Origin: Enterocola sp045654205
GTDB lineage: Bacteria > Bacteroidota > Bacteroidia > Bacteroidales > Paludibacteraceae
Direction of reading: 5' to 3'
Assembly (NCBI GenBank): GCA_045654205.1
Contig: JAZOMZ010000013.1
Coordinates: forward strand, 62,001-126,000
DNA length: 64,000 bases
Positions 26,015 through 35,020 of this stretch are shown in pieces. The translations under genes and the position numbers were made by a program. The notes beneath the pieces are model-generated. The model was not told the origin of the DNA, did not search any database, and saw only the letters and a list, made by a program, of their open reading frames with translations. The number at the start of each line of letters is the position of its first letter. The first letter of the stretch is position 1.

Positions 26015-27111
26015 AAAAGAAAGCACTTTTTATAGACCGCGACGGCACTATTATTATAGAACCACCTATTACAGAGCAAGTTAATAGCCTAGAGGAAATG
26101 ACATTCCTACCAGGAGTGATTCGCAATCTATACTTTATTGCAAAAAACTTGGATTTTGAACTAGTGATGGTTACAAACCAGGATGGTCTTGGCACAGAAA
26201 ACTATCCTCAAGAAGTATTTGATTCTGTTCAAAACAAAATGCTAGAAATACTTGAAACAGAAGGCATTACATTCTCTGCAATCCATATTGACAAATCTTA
26301 TCCACACGAAGGACTAGACACTCGCAAACCAGGCACAGGAATGCTTACCGGATATATGGACGGCAGTTACGACCTTGAAAATAGTTTTGTTATTGGCGAC
26401 CGCCTAACAGATGTGAAACTTGCACAAAATTTAGGTTCAAAATCTATTTTAATCACCTCTAAACTAGGCAATTCTGAAGCTACATTTGAGGCAGAAAACT
26501 GGGATCAAATAGCAGAATTTCTTTTCGCAGGCGAACGCAAAGCAACAGTTGCTCGCAAAACAAAAGAAACAGACATCAATATTTCTATCAACCTAGACGG
26601 CAACGGCAAAGCCAACATTAGCACAGGTTTAGGATTTTTTGACCACATGCTAGAACAAATTGCAAAACATGGTGGCATCGACCTAGACATTGCCGTAAAA
26701 GGCGACCTTCACGTAGATGAACACCACACCATAGAAGACACCGCTATTGCACTTGGCGAAGCTCTTTATATGGCACTTGGCAACAAACGTGGCATTGAAC
26801 GTTATGGCTATAGCCTGCCAATGGACGACTGCCTATGCAGTGCAGTATTAGACTTTGGCGGACGCGCTTGGCTTGTGTGGGACGCAGAATTTAAACGCGA
26901 AAAAATTGGCGAAATGCCAACAGAAATGTTCCTTCACTTCTTTAAATCACTTAGCGACGCAGCTAAAATGAACCTAAATATCAAGGCAGAAGGTGAAAAC
27001 GAACATCACAAAATAGAAGGAATCTTTAAAGCATTGGCCAGAGCCCTAAAAATGGCAATAAAGAGAGACATCTATAAATATGAATTACCAAGTACAAAAG
27101 GTATGTTGTAA
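26011..27111 (+). CDS. hisB: Bifunctional histidinol-phosphatase / imidazoleglycerol-phosphate dehydratase
   Basis: A fused enzyme of 366 residues. The N-terminal HAD phosphatase (about 1-165) has FIDRDGTIIIEPP, followed by the His-rich motif SYPHEGLDTRKPGTGM. The C-terminal IGP dehydratase (about 175-366) has GLGFFDHMLEQIAKHG and DEHHTIEDTAIALG, which bind the metal. It performs steps 6 and 8 of histidine synthesis and follows hisC in the same transcript. Confidence 0.97.
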   Translation: MKKKALFIDRDGTIIIEPPITEQVNSLEEMTFLPGVIRNLYFIAKNLDFELVMVTNQDGLGTENYPQEVFDSVQNKMLEILETEGITFSAIHIDKSYPHEGLDTRKPGTGMLTGYMDGSYDLENSFVIGDRLTDVKLAQNLGSKSILITSKLGNSEATFEAENWDQIAEFLFAGERKATVARKTKETDINISINLDGNGKANISTGLGFFDHMLEQIAKHGGIDLDIAVKGDLHVDEHHTIEDTAIALGEALYMALGNKRGIERYGYSLPMDDCLCSAVLDFGGRAWLVWDAEFKREKIGEMPTEMFLHFFKSLSDAAKMNLNIKAEGENEHHKIEGIFKALARALKMAIKRDIYKYELPSTKGML

Positions 27112-27135
27112 TTCAAAAAAAAAGTACTATCTTTG
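27105..27135 (+). promoter_or_regulatory. Promoter of the aminotransferase gene
   Basis: GTTG (27105-27108), a 19-nt spacer, then TATCTTTG (27128-27135). The -33 box overlaps the last codons of hisB and matches TTTG in three of four bases. Confidence 0.6.
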
Positions 27136-27160
27136 CACGAATTTTGTATAATTTAAGAAA

Positions 27161-28357
27161 ATGAACCAACTATCTAACAGATTAAATGCTCTTTCTGAGT
27201 CAGAAACCTTAGCTATGTCTCAAAAAAGTGCTGAACTTAAAGCACAAGGCATAGATGTGATTAACTTAAGTGTGGGTGAACCAGACTTTTTCACACCTGA
27301 TCATATAAAACAGGCAGCTAAGGAAGCAGTTGATAACAACTTTTCTTTCTATTCTCCAGTTCCTGGTTATCCAGCACTTCGCAACGCTATCGTAGCTAAA
27401 CTTAAAAATGAGAATGGTTTAGATTACACTCCAGCACAAATCGTATGTTCTGGTGGTGCAAAACAATCTGTATGTAACGCTATTTTATGTTTAGTAGACA
27501 AAGGTGACGAAGTTATCATTCCAGCTCCATATTGGGTAAGCTACGTAGAAATGGTAAAACTTGCGGAAGGTACTAACGTAATTGTTGAAGCTGGTATTGA
27601 ACAAGACTTCAAAATTACTCCAGAACAGCTAGAAGCTGCTATCACTCCAAAAACTAAAGCGCTAATTCTTTGTTCTCCTTCAAACCCTACAGGTAGTGTT
27701 TATTCAAAAGAAGAACTTCAAGCACTTGCTGCTGTGCTAGCTAAATATCCAAATGTATACGTAATCGCAGACGAAATCTACGAACACATCAACTATATTG
27801 GCAAACACGAAAGCATCGCTCAATTTGAAGAAATCCGCGACCGCGTGGTTATCATTAACGGTGTTTCTAAAGCTTACGCTATGACAGGTTGGCGTATTGG
27901 TTGGATTGCTGCTCCACTTTGGATTGCTAAAGCTTGCAACAAACTTCAAGGTCAATACACTTCTGGCCCTTGCTCAGTGGCTCAAAAAGCAGCTGAAGCA
28001 GCTTACACAGGTAGCCAACAATGCATCGCTGATATGCGCGAAGCATTTGAACGTCGTAGAAACCTTGTACTAGATATGCTTAAAGACATCCCTGGTCTTC
28101 AAGTAAACGAACCAAAAGGTGCATTCTATGTATTCCCAAAATGTAGTTCATTCTTTGGCAAAACTGCTCCAAACGGTAAAGTTATTGCTGACGCAGCAGA
28201 CCTTGCAATGTACCTACTAGAAGAAGGTCACGTAGCATGTGTAGGTGGTGGCGCATTCGGCAGCCCTGAATGTATCCGCATGTCTTACGCTACATCAGAC
28301 GAAAACCTAGTGAAAGCATTCGGTAGAATCAAGGATGCTTTAGCAGTATTAAAATAA
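27161..28357 (+). CDS. Aspartate aminotransferase-type PLP enzyme
   Basis: A class I aminotransferase of 398 residues (Ib-like), likely interconverting aspartate and 2-oxoglutarate with oxaloacetate and glutamate. Motifs are VINLSVGEPDFFTPDHI, CSPSNPTGSVYS, ADEIYEHINY, the PLP lysine in NGVSKAYAMTGWRIGW, and the Arg in CIRMSYATSDENL. It has its own promoter and terminator. The codon pattern (GCT, GGT, AAC) resembles that of pckA and nifJ and suggests high expression. Confidence 0.93.
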   Translation: MNQLSNRLNALSESETLAMSQKSAELKAQGIDVINLSVGEPDFFTPDHIKQAAKEAVDNNFSFYSPVPGYPALRNAIVAKLKNENGLDYTPAQIVCSGGAKQSVCNAILCLVDKGDEVIIPAPYWVSYVEMVKLAEGTNVIVEAGIEQDFKITPEQLEAAITPKTKALILCSPSNPTGSVYSKEELQALAAVLAKYPNVYVIADEIYEHINYIGKHESIAQFEEIRDRVVIINGVSKAYAMTGWRIGWIAAPLWIAKACNKLQGQYTSGPCSVAQKAAEAAYTGSQQCIADMREAFERRRNLVLDMLKDIPGLQVNEPKGAFYVFPKCSSFFGKTAPNGKVIADAADLAMYLLEEGHVACVGGGAFGSPECIRMSYATSDENLVKAFGRIKDALAVLK

Positions 28358-28382
28358 GATTATCATAACAATCTAAATAATA

Positions 28383-28420
28383 AAGGGCAACAACTCAAAA
28401 GAGTGTTGCCCTTAGTTTTT
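28383..28420 (+). terminator. Terminator after the aminotransferase gene
   Basis: AAGGGCAACA and GTTGCCCTT form a stem extended by ACTC/GAGT around an AAAA loop, followed by TTTTTT (28383-28420). It may also serve the convergent rnpB. Confidence 0.88.
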
Positions 28421-28777
28421 TAGTGTGCCTATAAGCCGGGTTCTGTACCTTAACAAAAAGGCGTTTGTCATTTATCTACTACTACCCTCGCGAGTAGTCT
28501 CTAGCAACCTACCCCCTGACATCGGACGGACAGCCCTACATGCGTCAGTATACTTGGTCTTGCAATCCGTGGTACGCACAGCCATATATGTTGCCATATA
28601 CGCTGGTGGGCTCTTACCCCACCTTCTCACCCTTACCCTTTGCGGGCGGTTATTTTCTTCTACGCTCACCTACCATCACTGATAGCTTCTACTTTCAGAA
28701 ACACGGTGTCCTATATTGCCCGGACTTTCCTCTTTTTTCACCCCAAGGAGTGAAACCAGCGACAAACCGTCACACTA
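28421..28777 (-). ncRNA. rnpB: RNase P RNA, class A
   Basis: The catalytic RNA of RNase P, which matures tRNA 5' ends. On the minus strand it begins TAGTGTGACGG and ends CACACTA. These ends pair as helix P1 (28771-28777 with 28421-28427). The universally conserved GAGGAAAGTCCGGGC lies near 28715-28730, and ACAGAACCCGGCTTAT is present near the 3' end. The length of about 357 nt is normal. Open frames across this stretch are spurious. Confidence 0.96.
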
Positions 28778-28797
28778 ATTTTCTTCATTTAGGGGCA

Positions 28798-28829
28798 CAA
28801 AGATACAGTGATTTAGGACAAAATTCAAA
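28798..28829 (-). promoter_or_regulatory. Promoter of rnpB
   Basis: On the minus strand TTTG (28829-28826), a 20-nt spacer, and TATCTTTG (28805-28798). The start should be near 28791, leaving a short leader of about 14 nt before the mature RNA. Confidence 0.75.
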
Positions 28830-28922
28830 AAAATATGATTTATTTTTTCATTTGGGCTTTAAATTTTTATAAGTTTTTACTATATTTGCACTTTATTTGC
28901 CCAAAAACTATAAAAACACAAC

Positions 28923-29783
28923 ATGAGACAGCTTAAAATCGTAAAATCCATTACTAATCGTGAAAGTGCTTCCTTAGATAAGTATCTTCAAGAAATTGGT
29001 CGTGAAGGCCTTATTGTCGTAGAAGAAGAAGTTGAACTTGCTCAAAAGATAAGGAACGGAGACAGACGCGCATTAGACAAATTGGTTCGTGCCAATTTAC
29101 GTTTCGTGGTTTCTGTGGCTAAACAATATCAAAACCAAGGTTTAAGTCTTCCTGACCTTATCAACGAAGGCAACTTGGGTCTTATCAAAGCCGCTGAAAA
29201 ATTTGACGAAACACGTGGTTTTAAGTTCATTTCTTATGCAGTATGGTGGATTCGCCAATCTATCTTACAAGCATTGGCTGAGCAATCTCGTATTGTACGT
29301 CTTCCACTAAACCAAGTGGGGTCACTAAACAAAATTAACAAAGCATTTTCTCGCTTTGAGCAAGAACACGAACGTCGTCCTTCTCCAAAAGAATTATCAG
29401 AGGAATTGGATATTCCTGTAGACAAAATTGCTGATACGCTAAAAGTATCTGGACGTCATATTTCTGTGGATGCTCCTTTCGTAGAAGGTGAAGATAATAG
29501 TTTATTGGACGTACTTGTAAACGAAGAATCTCCTATTGCAGACCGCGAACTTATGAACGAATCTCTTTCTAAAGAAATAGATAGAGCACTAAATACTCTA
29601 AGCGAAAGAGAAAAGAAAATTATAGTTTGCTTCTTCGGTATTGGTTGCCAAGAGATGACACTAGAAGAAATCGGCGATAAGTTTGGCTTAACACGCGAAC
29701 GTGTTCGTCAGATTAAAGAAAAAGCTATCAGAAGATTAAAAACTAGTGCACGCAGCAAATTACTAAAAAGTTATTTAGGATAA
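28923..29783 (+). CDS. rpoD: Primary sigma factor RpoD (sigma-ABfr type)
   Basis: The housekeeping sigma factor of Bacteroidota, which recognises TTTG/TAnnTTTG promoters. At 286 residues it lacks the long region 1.1 of the E. coli protein. Region 2 shows VRANLRFVVSVAKQYQNQG, LINEGNLGLIKAAEKFD and FKFISYAVWWIRQSI. Region 4.2 is LEEIGDKFGLTRERVRQIKE. A -7 box TATATTTG (28881-28888) precedes it without a clear -33 box. It is divergent from rnpB and ends at a shared terminator. Confidence 0.97.
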   Translation: MRQLKIVKSITNRESASLDKYLQEIGREGLIVVEEEVELAQKIRNGDRRALDKLVRANLRFVVSVAKQYQNQGLSLPDLINEGNLGLIKAAEKFDETRGFKFISYAVWWIRQSILQALAEQSRIVRLPLNQVGSLNKINKAFSRFEQEHERRPSPKELSEELDIPVDKIADTLKVSGRHISVDAPFVEGEDNSLLDVLVNEESPIADRELMNESLSKEIDRALNTLSEREKKIIVCFFGIGCQEMTLEEIGDKFGLTRERVRQIKEKAIRRLKTSARSKLLKSYLG

Positions 29784-29790
29784 AACAATA

Positions 29791-29820
29791 AAGGGGTTAA
29801 CTTACGTTAGCCCCTTTTTA
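29791..29820. terminator. Bidirectional terminator, rpoD and nucleoside phosphorylase
   Basis: AAGGGGTTAAC-ttac-GTTAGCCCCTT with a T run on the plus side and AAATAA on the other, lying between convergent genes. Confidence 0.82.
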
Positions 29821-29821
29821 T

Positions 29822-30685
29822 TTAAATCCTATCCAATACAGTCTTTATCAATTTCTCCATATACGGTTTGTAGTCGCCGATGAAGCGCTTGCCGAAGCGG
29901 TTGGCGATGATAAGACAGATAGTAAGTGCTTTGTGACCAAGCATAGCAGAAAGTCCTGCAATGGCAGAACCCTCCATTTCAAAATTGGTGACCTTGTGAC
30001 CTTTGTAATCGAAGCCTATAATCTTATTGTTTAAGTCTGCATCTGCTAGTGGCAAGCGAATGGCTCTACCCTGCGGACCATAAAATCCTGGAGCAGAAAT
30101 TGTCACTCCACGCACCATATCATCTTGAGCAATACGCTCTAAAAGCTCTTCAGAATCTTTTACCACGTATGGATATGCAAATTTAGAAGAATAGCCAGTT
30201 TGCGCAATAAACTCTTCACTAAAATCTGACTCTATAACCCTTTCGCTATCAGCGTAATAATTCAATAGTCCATCAAAGCCAAGCGAATATTCAGAAGCCA
30301 CAAAAGTACCTTCTGGCACAAACTCTTGAAGTCCACCAGAAGTGCCAATTCTTACAAGAGAAAGCGAAGTTTTTTCTTGCTTATCCTCACGTTTCTCTAA
30401 ATCGATATTCACAAGTGCATCAAGTTCTGTAAGCACAATATCAATATTATCCGTACCAATACCAGTAGAAAGCACAGTTAGGCGTTTGCCTTTGTACAAA
30501 CCAGTAATGGTTCTAAACTCTCTATTTTCCACTCTACACTCTATAGAATCAAAATAAGAAGCCACTAAATCTACCCTATTTTGGTCGCCAACCAAAATGA
30601 TTTTGTCAGAAATTTGTTCTGGCAACAAATGCAAATGAAACACAGAACCATCTGCATTAAGTATCAATTCTGAATCTGCATACAT
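29822..30685 (-). CDS. Nucleoside phosphorylase, uridine phosphorylase-like
   Basis: A PNP/UDP-family enzyme of 287 residues that phosphorolyses a nucleoside to base and ribose-1-phosphate. Seen motifs are VGDQNRVDLVASYF, GIGTDNIDIVLTEL, IGTSGGLQ (phosphate site), and NFEMEGSAIAGLSAMLGH (ribose site). The sequence is nearest to uridine phosphorylases of Bacteroidota, but a purine substrate cannot be excluded. Confidence 0.88.
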   Translation of the reverse strand: MYADSELILNADGSVFHLHLLPEQISDKIILVGDQNRVDLVASYFDSIECRVENREFRTITGLYKGKRLTVLSTGIGTDNIDIVLTELDALVNIDLEKREDKQEKTSLSLVRIGTSGGLQEFVPEGTFVASEYSLGFDGLLNYYADSERVIESDFSEEFIAQTGYSSKFAYPYVVKDSEELLERIAQDDMVRGVTISAPGFYGPQGRAIRLPLADADLNNKIIGFDYKGHKVTNFEMEGSAIAGLSAMLGHKALTICLIIANRFGKRFIGDYKPYMEKLIKTVLDRI

Positions 30686-30781
30686 AATTCAAACATTTTT
30701 TTGTAAATATAGGAATTTTATCGAAAAACTTTGAAAAAAAAAATGTATTTTTGCACCTTAAAATTATTATATCTGATAATA

Positions 30782-31651
30782 ATGAAGAACACAAATAAAA
30801 ATACAGCTGTACTATTACTTCACTGCCCTGACAAACAAGGTATTATTGCGGCAGTTACAGAGTTTATAAACATCAACAAGGGTAATATTATTTACCTAGA
30901 CCAACACGTGGACAAAGCAGAAAAAATCTTCTTTATGCGTGTAGAATGGGAACTAGACAATTTCCTTATCCCAACAGATAAGATCAACGAATATTTCCAA
31001 ACACTTCTTGCGAACAAATACGAAATGGAATTCCAAATCCACTTCCAAAACCAAAAACCTCGCATGGCACTGTTTGTTTCTAAACAAGCACACTGTATGT
31101 ACGACCTTCTAGCTCACTACGAAGCTGGCGACTGGAACGTGGAAATTCCGCTTATTATAAGCAACCACCCAGACCTTGAGCACGTAGCTAAAAAGTTTAA
31201 TATTCCTTACTATTGCTTGCCTATTACAAAAGAAAACAAAGAAGAGCAAGAAGCAAAAGAAATGGAATTGCTAAAAGAGTACAACATCACATTTGCTGTT
31301 CTTGCAAAATATATGCAAATAATTTCTCCAGAATTTATTAAAGCATATCCAAACAATATTATCAATATTCACCACTCATTCCTACCTGCATTCGTGGGCG
31401 CAAAACCATATCACGCTGCATACGAACGTGGTGTAAAAATCATTGGTGCTACTTCTCACTACGTAACAGAAGAGTTGGATGCTGGTCCTATCATTAAACA
31501 AGACGTGGCTCGTATCTCTCACAAAGACAGCATCGAAAACCTTATTCGCAAAGGTCAAGATCTAGAAAAAGTAGTGCTTTCTCGTGGTGTAGAAAAACAC
31601 ATTGAAAGAAAAATTTTAGTTTACAAAAACAAAACTATAGTATTCGGATAA
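30782..31651 (+). CDS. purU: Formyltetrahydrofolate deformylase
   Basis: Hydrolyses 10-formyl-THF to formate and THF. An N-terminal ACT domain (about 8-85: LLHCPDKQGIIAAVTEFI) is followed by a formyltransferase-like domain with ALFVSKQAHCMYDLL, NIHHSFLPAFVGAKPYHAAYERGVK and GATSHYVTEELDAGPII. The ATG at 30782 is chosen over one at 30731 because a -7 box TATTTTTG (30746-30753) lies between them. hisH follows after 7 nt, so purU leads the second his cluster. Confidence 0.94.
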   Translation: MKNTNKNTAVLLLHCPDKQGIIAAVTEFININKGNIIYLDQHVDKAEKIFFMRVEWELDNFLIPTDKINEYFQTLLANKYEMEFQIHFQNQKPRMALFVSKQAHCMYDLLAHYEAGDWNVEIPLIISNHPDLEHVAKKFNIPYYCLPITKENKEEQEAKEMELLKEYNITFAVLAKYMQIISPEFIKAYPNNIINIHHSFLPAFVGAKPYHAAYERGVKIIGATSHYVTEELDAGPIIKQDVARISHKDSIENLIRKGQDLEKVVLSRGVEKHIERKILVYKNKTIVFG

Positions 31652-31658
31652 TAAACCG

Positions 31659-32243
31659 ATGATAGCTATAATAAAATACAACGCAGGGAATATTCACAGT
31701 GTGGTACATGCACTCAAAAGACTTGGCATAGACCCTGTAGTAACAGACAACAAAGAATTAATCCGACAAGCGGACAAGGTTATTTTCCCTGGCGTAGGCG
31801 AAGCCGAAACCACAATGAATTACCTTAAAGAAAGAGGATTGGATACTCTTATCAAGAGTTTAACTCAACCTGTTTTGGGCATCTGCCTTGGAATGCAACT
31901 TATGTGCAAGCACTCAGAAGAGGGCGATGTGGATTGCTTAGGGATTTTTGATTTACCTGTAAAGAAATTTATCCCTCTTAACAGAGAAAAAATTCCTCAT
32001 ATGGGATGGAATCAGGTAGAAAACCTTAAGTCGGACCTTATGAAAGGAGTCACAGAAGGCAACCACGCATATTTTGTACATAGCTTTTATGTACCATTAT
32101 GCAACGAGGCTATTGCAACAACAAATTACATACAAGAGTTTGCAAGTGCTCTTAACAAGGACAATTTCTATGCTACACAATTTCACCCAGAAAAAAGCGG
32201 TGATGTAGGAACAAAAATTTTAGAGAACTTTATTAATTTATGA
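31659..32243 (+). CDS. hisH: Imidazole glycerol phosphate synthase, glutamine amidotransferase subunit
   Basis: The class I glutaminase subunit that feeds ammonia to HisF. The nucleophile Cys lies in GICLGMQLM near residue 79, and the catalytic His/Glu pair in QFHPEKSG near the C-terminus. At 194 residues it is typical. It overlaps hisA by 4 bp. Confidence 0.96.
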   Translation: MIAIIKYNAGNIHSVVHALKRLGIDPVVTDNKELIRQADKVIFPGVGEAETTMNYLKERGLDTLIKSLTQPVLGICLGMQLMCKHSEEGDVDCLGIFDLPVKKFIPLNREKIPHMGWNQVENLKSDLMKGVTEGNHAYFVHSFYVPLCNEAIATTNYIQEFASALNKDNFYATQFHPEKSGDVGTKILENFINL

Positions 32244-32962
32244 TAGAATTAATCCCTGCCATAGACATTATCGACGGCAAATGTGTACGCCTTTCACAAG
32301 GTGATTACAATAGTAAAAAAACATACAACGAAAACCCACTAGAAGTGGCTAAAAGTTTTCAAGATCATGGCATAAAACGCCTACACCTTGTAGACCTAGA
32401 CGGAGCAAAAGCTCAACACATAGTAAACTACAAAGTACTTGAAACTATTGCAAATGGCACAGACTTGATAATTGACTTTGGGGGCGGACTAAAAACAGAC
32501 GAAGACTTACGCATTGCATTTGAATCTGGCGCAAGTATGATTACAGGCGGAAGTATTGCAGTGAAAAATCCTACTGTATTTGAATCATGGATTAGTAAAT
32601 TTTCTGGCGAAAAGATTATTCTAGGTGCAGACGTAAAAGACAAAAAAATTGCAGTGACCGGTTGGTTGGAAGACACCGACACAGACCTTTTCCCTTTTCT
32701 TGACTCCTATATAAACAAAGGCATAGGTAAAGTAATCTGCACAGATATAGCAAAAGATGGTATGCTTCAAGGCCCATCAATTGAACTTTACAAAGAAATA
32801 ATGAATGCTCACCCTACCCTACACCTTATAGCAAGTGGCGGTGTGAGTAGCATGGAAGACATTATAAAGCTAGATGAAGCAGGCATCCCTGCAGTAATCT
32901 TTGGCAAAGCAATATACGAAGGTAAAATCTCATTGAAAGAATTAGAAAAATATGTTAGCTAA
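32240..32962 (+). CDS. hisA: ProFAR isomerase
   Basis: 1-(5-phosphoribosyl)-5-[(5-phosphoribosylamino)methylideneamino]imidazole-4-carboxamide isomerase, a TIM-barrel enzyme of 240 residues. The first catalytic Asp is in IPAIDIIDGKCVRLSQGDY and the second in CTDIAKDGMLQGP. It overlaps hisF by 11 bp. Confidence 0.96.
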   Translation: MIELIPAIDIIDGKCVRLSQGDYNSKKTYNENPLEVAKSFQDHGIKRLHLVDLDGAKAQHIVNYKVLETIANGTDLIIDFGGGLKTDEDLRIAFESGASMITGGSIAVKNPTVFESWISKFSGEKIILGADVKDKKIAVTGWLEDTDTDLFPFLDSYINKGIGKVICTDIAKDGMLQGPSIELYKEIMNAHPTLHLIASGGVSSMEDIIKLDEAGIPAVIFGKAIYEGKISLKELEKYVS

Positions 32963-33704
32963 AAGAATTATCCCTTGCCTAGATGTGAAAGACGGCAAGA
33001 CTGTAAAAGGTGTAAATTTCGTAAATTTCCGTCACGCTGGCGACCCAGTAGAAATGGCAGCTATGTATAGCGAAGCTGGTGCAGACGAATTGGTATTTCT
33101 AGATATTACAGCTTCTCACGAAGGAAGAAAAACATTCGTTGACGTTGTAAAACGTGTTGCAGCTAGCACTAGCATTCCATTTACTGTGGGAGGTGGTATT
33201 GGCGAACTAGCAGACGTAGAAAGATTACTTAACGCAGGTGCAGACAAAGTATCTATCAACTCTGCAGCACTTCGCAACCCACAACTAATCAACGACATTG
33301 CTAAAAACTTCGGTTCTCAAGTGTGTGTAGTAGCTATCGATGCTCAATTTGAAAATAACGAATGGATTTGTTACCTAAATGGTGGTCGTATCCCTACAGA
33401 ACGTAAACTTGTAGAATGGGCAGTAGAAGCTCAGCAACGTGGTGCTGGTGAAATTCTTTTCACAAGTATGAGCCACGACGGCGTTAAAACTGGATATCCA
33501 AACGAAGCTCTTGCAGCTCTTCACGAAAACCTAAATATCCCAGTGATCGCATCTGGTGGCGCAGGCACAATGGAACACTTCAAAGATGCGTTCCTAGTAG
33601 GTAAAGCAGACGCAGCACTAGCTGCAAGCGTATTCCACTTCGGCGAGATCAATATTAAAGAATTAAAAGAATATTTGAAAAACAACAATATCCCAGTAAG
33701 ATGA
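32952..33704 (+). CDS. hisF: Imidazole glycerol phosphate synthase, cyclase subunit
   Basis: The TIM-barrel partner of HisH, which produces imidazole glycerol phosphate and AICAR. It starts with KRIIPCLDVKDGKTVKGVNF (first catalytic Asp), and the second Asp is in FTSMSHDGVKTGY, where the usual MDxDGT reads MSHDGV. At 250 residues it is normal. hisIE overlaps its stop by 4 bp. Confidence 0.96.
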   Translation: MLAKRIIPCLDVKDGKTVKGVNFVNFRHAGDPVEMAAMYSEAGADELVFLDITASHEGRKTFVDVVKRVAASTSIPFTVGGGIGELADVERLLNAGADKVSINSAALRNPQLINDIAKNFGSQVCVVAIDAQFENNEWICYLNGGRIPTERKLVEWAVEAQQRGAGEILFTSMSHDGVKTGYPNEALAALHENLNIPVIASGGAGTMEHFKDAFLVGKADAALAASVFHFGEINIKELKEYLKNNNIPVR

Positions 33705-34324
33705 ATTTAGATTTTGAAAAACAAGGAGGACTTATTCCTGCCATTATTCAAGACGCTGTTACAAACAAAGTTTTGATGCTTGGTTACATGAATAAAGAAT
33801 CTTTAGACAAAACTGTTGAAACTAAAAAAGTTTGCTTCTATAGCCGTTCTCGCAACTGTTTATGGACAAAAGGTGAAACAAGTGGCAACTTTTTGAATGT
33901 TGTTTCTATAAAAGAAGATTGCGACAACGACACTCTACTTATCAAAGTTAATCCTGTAGGACCTGTATGTCACACTGGCGCAGACACATGTTTTAATGAA
34001 GAGAACAAAGAAAATCCTATTCTTTTCTTAAGCACATTGCAAGACTTCATTAACAAACGCCACGAAGAAATGCCAGAAGGTTCTTATACCACTTCTTTAT
34101 TCCAAAAAGGCGTTGCAAAAATGTCTCAAAAAGTTGGAGAAGAAGCTGTTGAAACTGTTATTGAAGCCATGGCAAATAATAACAGTAGACTAATTTATGA
34201 ATCTTCAGACCTTTTGTACCACCTAATAGTACTTCTTACATCAAAAGGATTACGCATAGAAGACCTTGCTGCAGACTTAAAGAAACGTCATAAAGTAACA
34301 AAAGATGAGTACCCAAACCAATAA
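33701..34324 (+). CDS. hisIE: Bifunctional phosphoribosyl-AMP cyclohydrolase / phosphoribosyl-ATP pyrophosphatase
   Basis: A fused enzyme of 207 residues for steps 2 and 3. The HisI part (about 1-110) has MLGYMNKESL, CFYSRSRNCLWTKGETSGN and the zinc-binding CHTGADTCF. The HisE part (about 115-207) has VGEEAVETVIEA and ESSDLLYHLIVLL. It overlaps ftsE by 20 bp. Confidence 0.96.
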   Translation: MNLDFEKQGGLIPAIIQDAVTNKVLMLGYMNKESLDKTVETKKVCFYSRSRNCLWTKGETSGNFLNVVSIKEDCDNDTLLIKVNPVGPVCHTGADTCFNEENKENPILFLSTLQDFINKRHEEMPEGSYTTSLFQKGVAKMSQKVGEEAVETVIEAMANNNSRLIYESSDLLYHLIVLLTSKGLRIEDLAADLKKRHKVTKDEYPNQ

Positions 34325-34985
34325 TACACTTATTAAGTATAGCGGCGTAGAAATCTGCCAAAAAGAACAAGTAGTTCTAAAAGATGTTTCACTAGAGATA
34401 TCTGCTGGCGAATTCTATTACCTAATCGGTAGTGTTGGTTCTGGCAAAAGTAGTTTGCTTAAAACTATTTATGCCGAACTTCCTATAACAGAAGGTGAAG
34501 CTCAAGTTTTTGATTTTAACCTTAATGAAATTAAACAAAATGAGATTCCATACCTTCGTAGACAAATGGGAATTATCTTCCAAGATTTCCAACTACTTAT
34601 GGACCGCACAGTATACGAAAATCTTTATTTCGTCCTTAAAGCCACAGACTGGAAGGATAAAAATGAAATGGACAAACGTATACAAGAAGTGCTTACCGAA
34701 GTAGGCATGGGGAATAAAGGCTATAAAATGCCTCACGAACTCTCTGGTGGTGAGCAACAACGTATAGTTATTGCACGCGCTCTGCTTAATAAACCAAAAC
34801 TTATCTTAGCCGACGAGCCAACAGGTAACTTAGACCCAGAAACAGGTAATGCCATTTTAGATTTACTTCATGGCATTTGTGAAAAAGAAAACACTGCCAT
34901 TATCATGGCAACTCACAACTTAGGGCTCTTAGAAACTCATCCTGGAAAAGTTCTCAAAGTAGAAAATCACAAACTGTTAGTATAA
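34305..34985 (+). CDS. ftsE: FtsE-like ABC transporter ATP-binding protein
   Basis: A 226-residue ATPase of the FtsE/LolD type. In division the FtsEX pair signals to peptidoglycan hydrolases. Walker A is GSVGSGKSS, the Q-loop FQDFQLL, the signature LSGGEQQR, Walker B LILADEPTGNLD, and the H-loop MATHN. Residue spacing and the 'FQDF..L.DRTVYEN' block match FtsE. No ftsX follows, so the membrane partner must be elsewhere. It is coupled to hisIE by a 20-bp overlap and ends at a strong terminator. Confidence 0.88.
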   Translation: MSTQTNNTLIKYSGVEICQKEQVVLKDVSLEISAGEFYYLIGSVGSGKSSLLKTIYAELPITEGEAQVFDFNLNEIKQNEIPYLRRQMGIIFQDFQLLMDRTVYENLYFVLKATDWKDKNEMDKRIQEVLTEVGMGNKGYKMPHELSGGEQQRIVIARALLNKPKLILADEPTGNLDPETGNAILDLLHGICEKENTAIIMATHNLGLLETHPGKVLKVENHKLLV

Positions 34986-34988
34986 TAA

Positions 34989-35020
34989 AAATGGCGAATC
35001 AAAGATTCGCCATTTTTATT
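34989..35020. terminator. Bidirectional terminator, ftsE and ribH
   Basis: AAATGGCGAATC-aaa-GATTCGCCATTT is a perfect stem with A and T runs on both sides. Confidence 0.93.

Noticed and set aside
28425..28872. Open frames across the rnpB region
   Set aside because: They lie over the RNase P RNA, whose conserved core and P1 pairing are clear.
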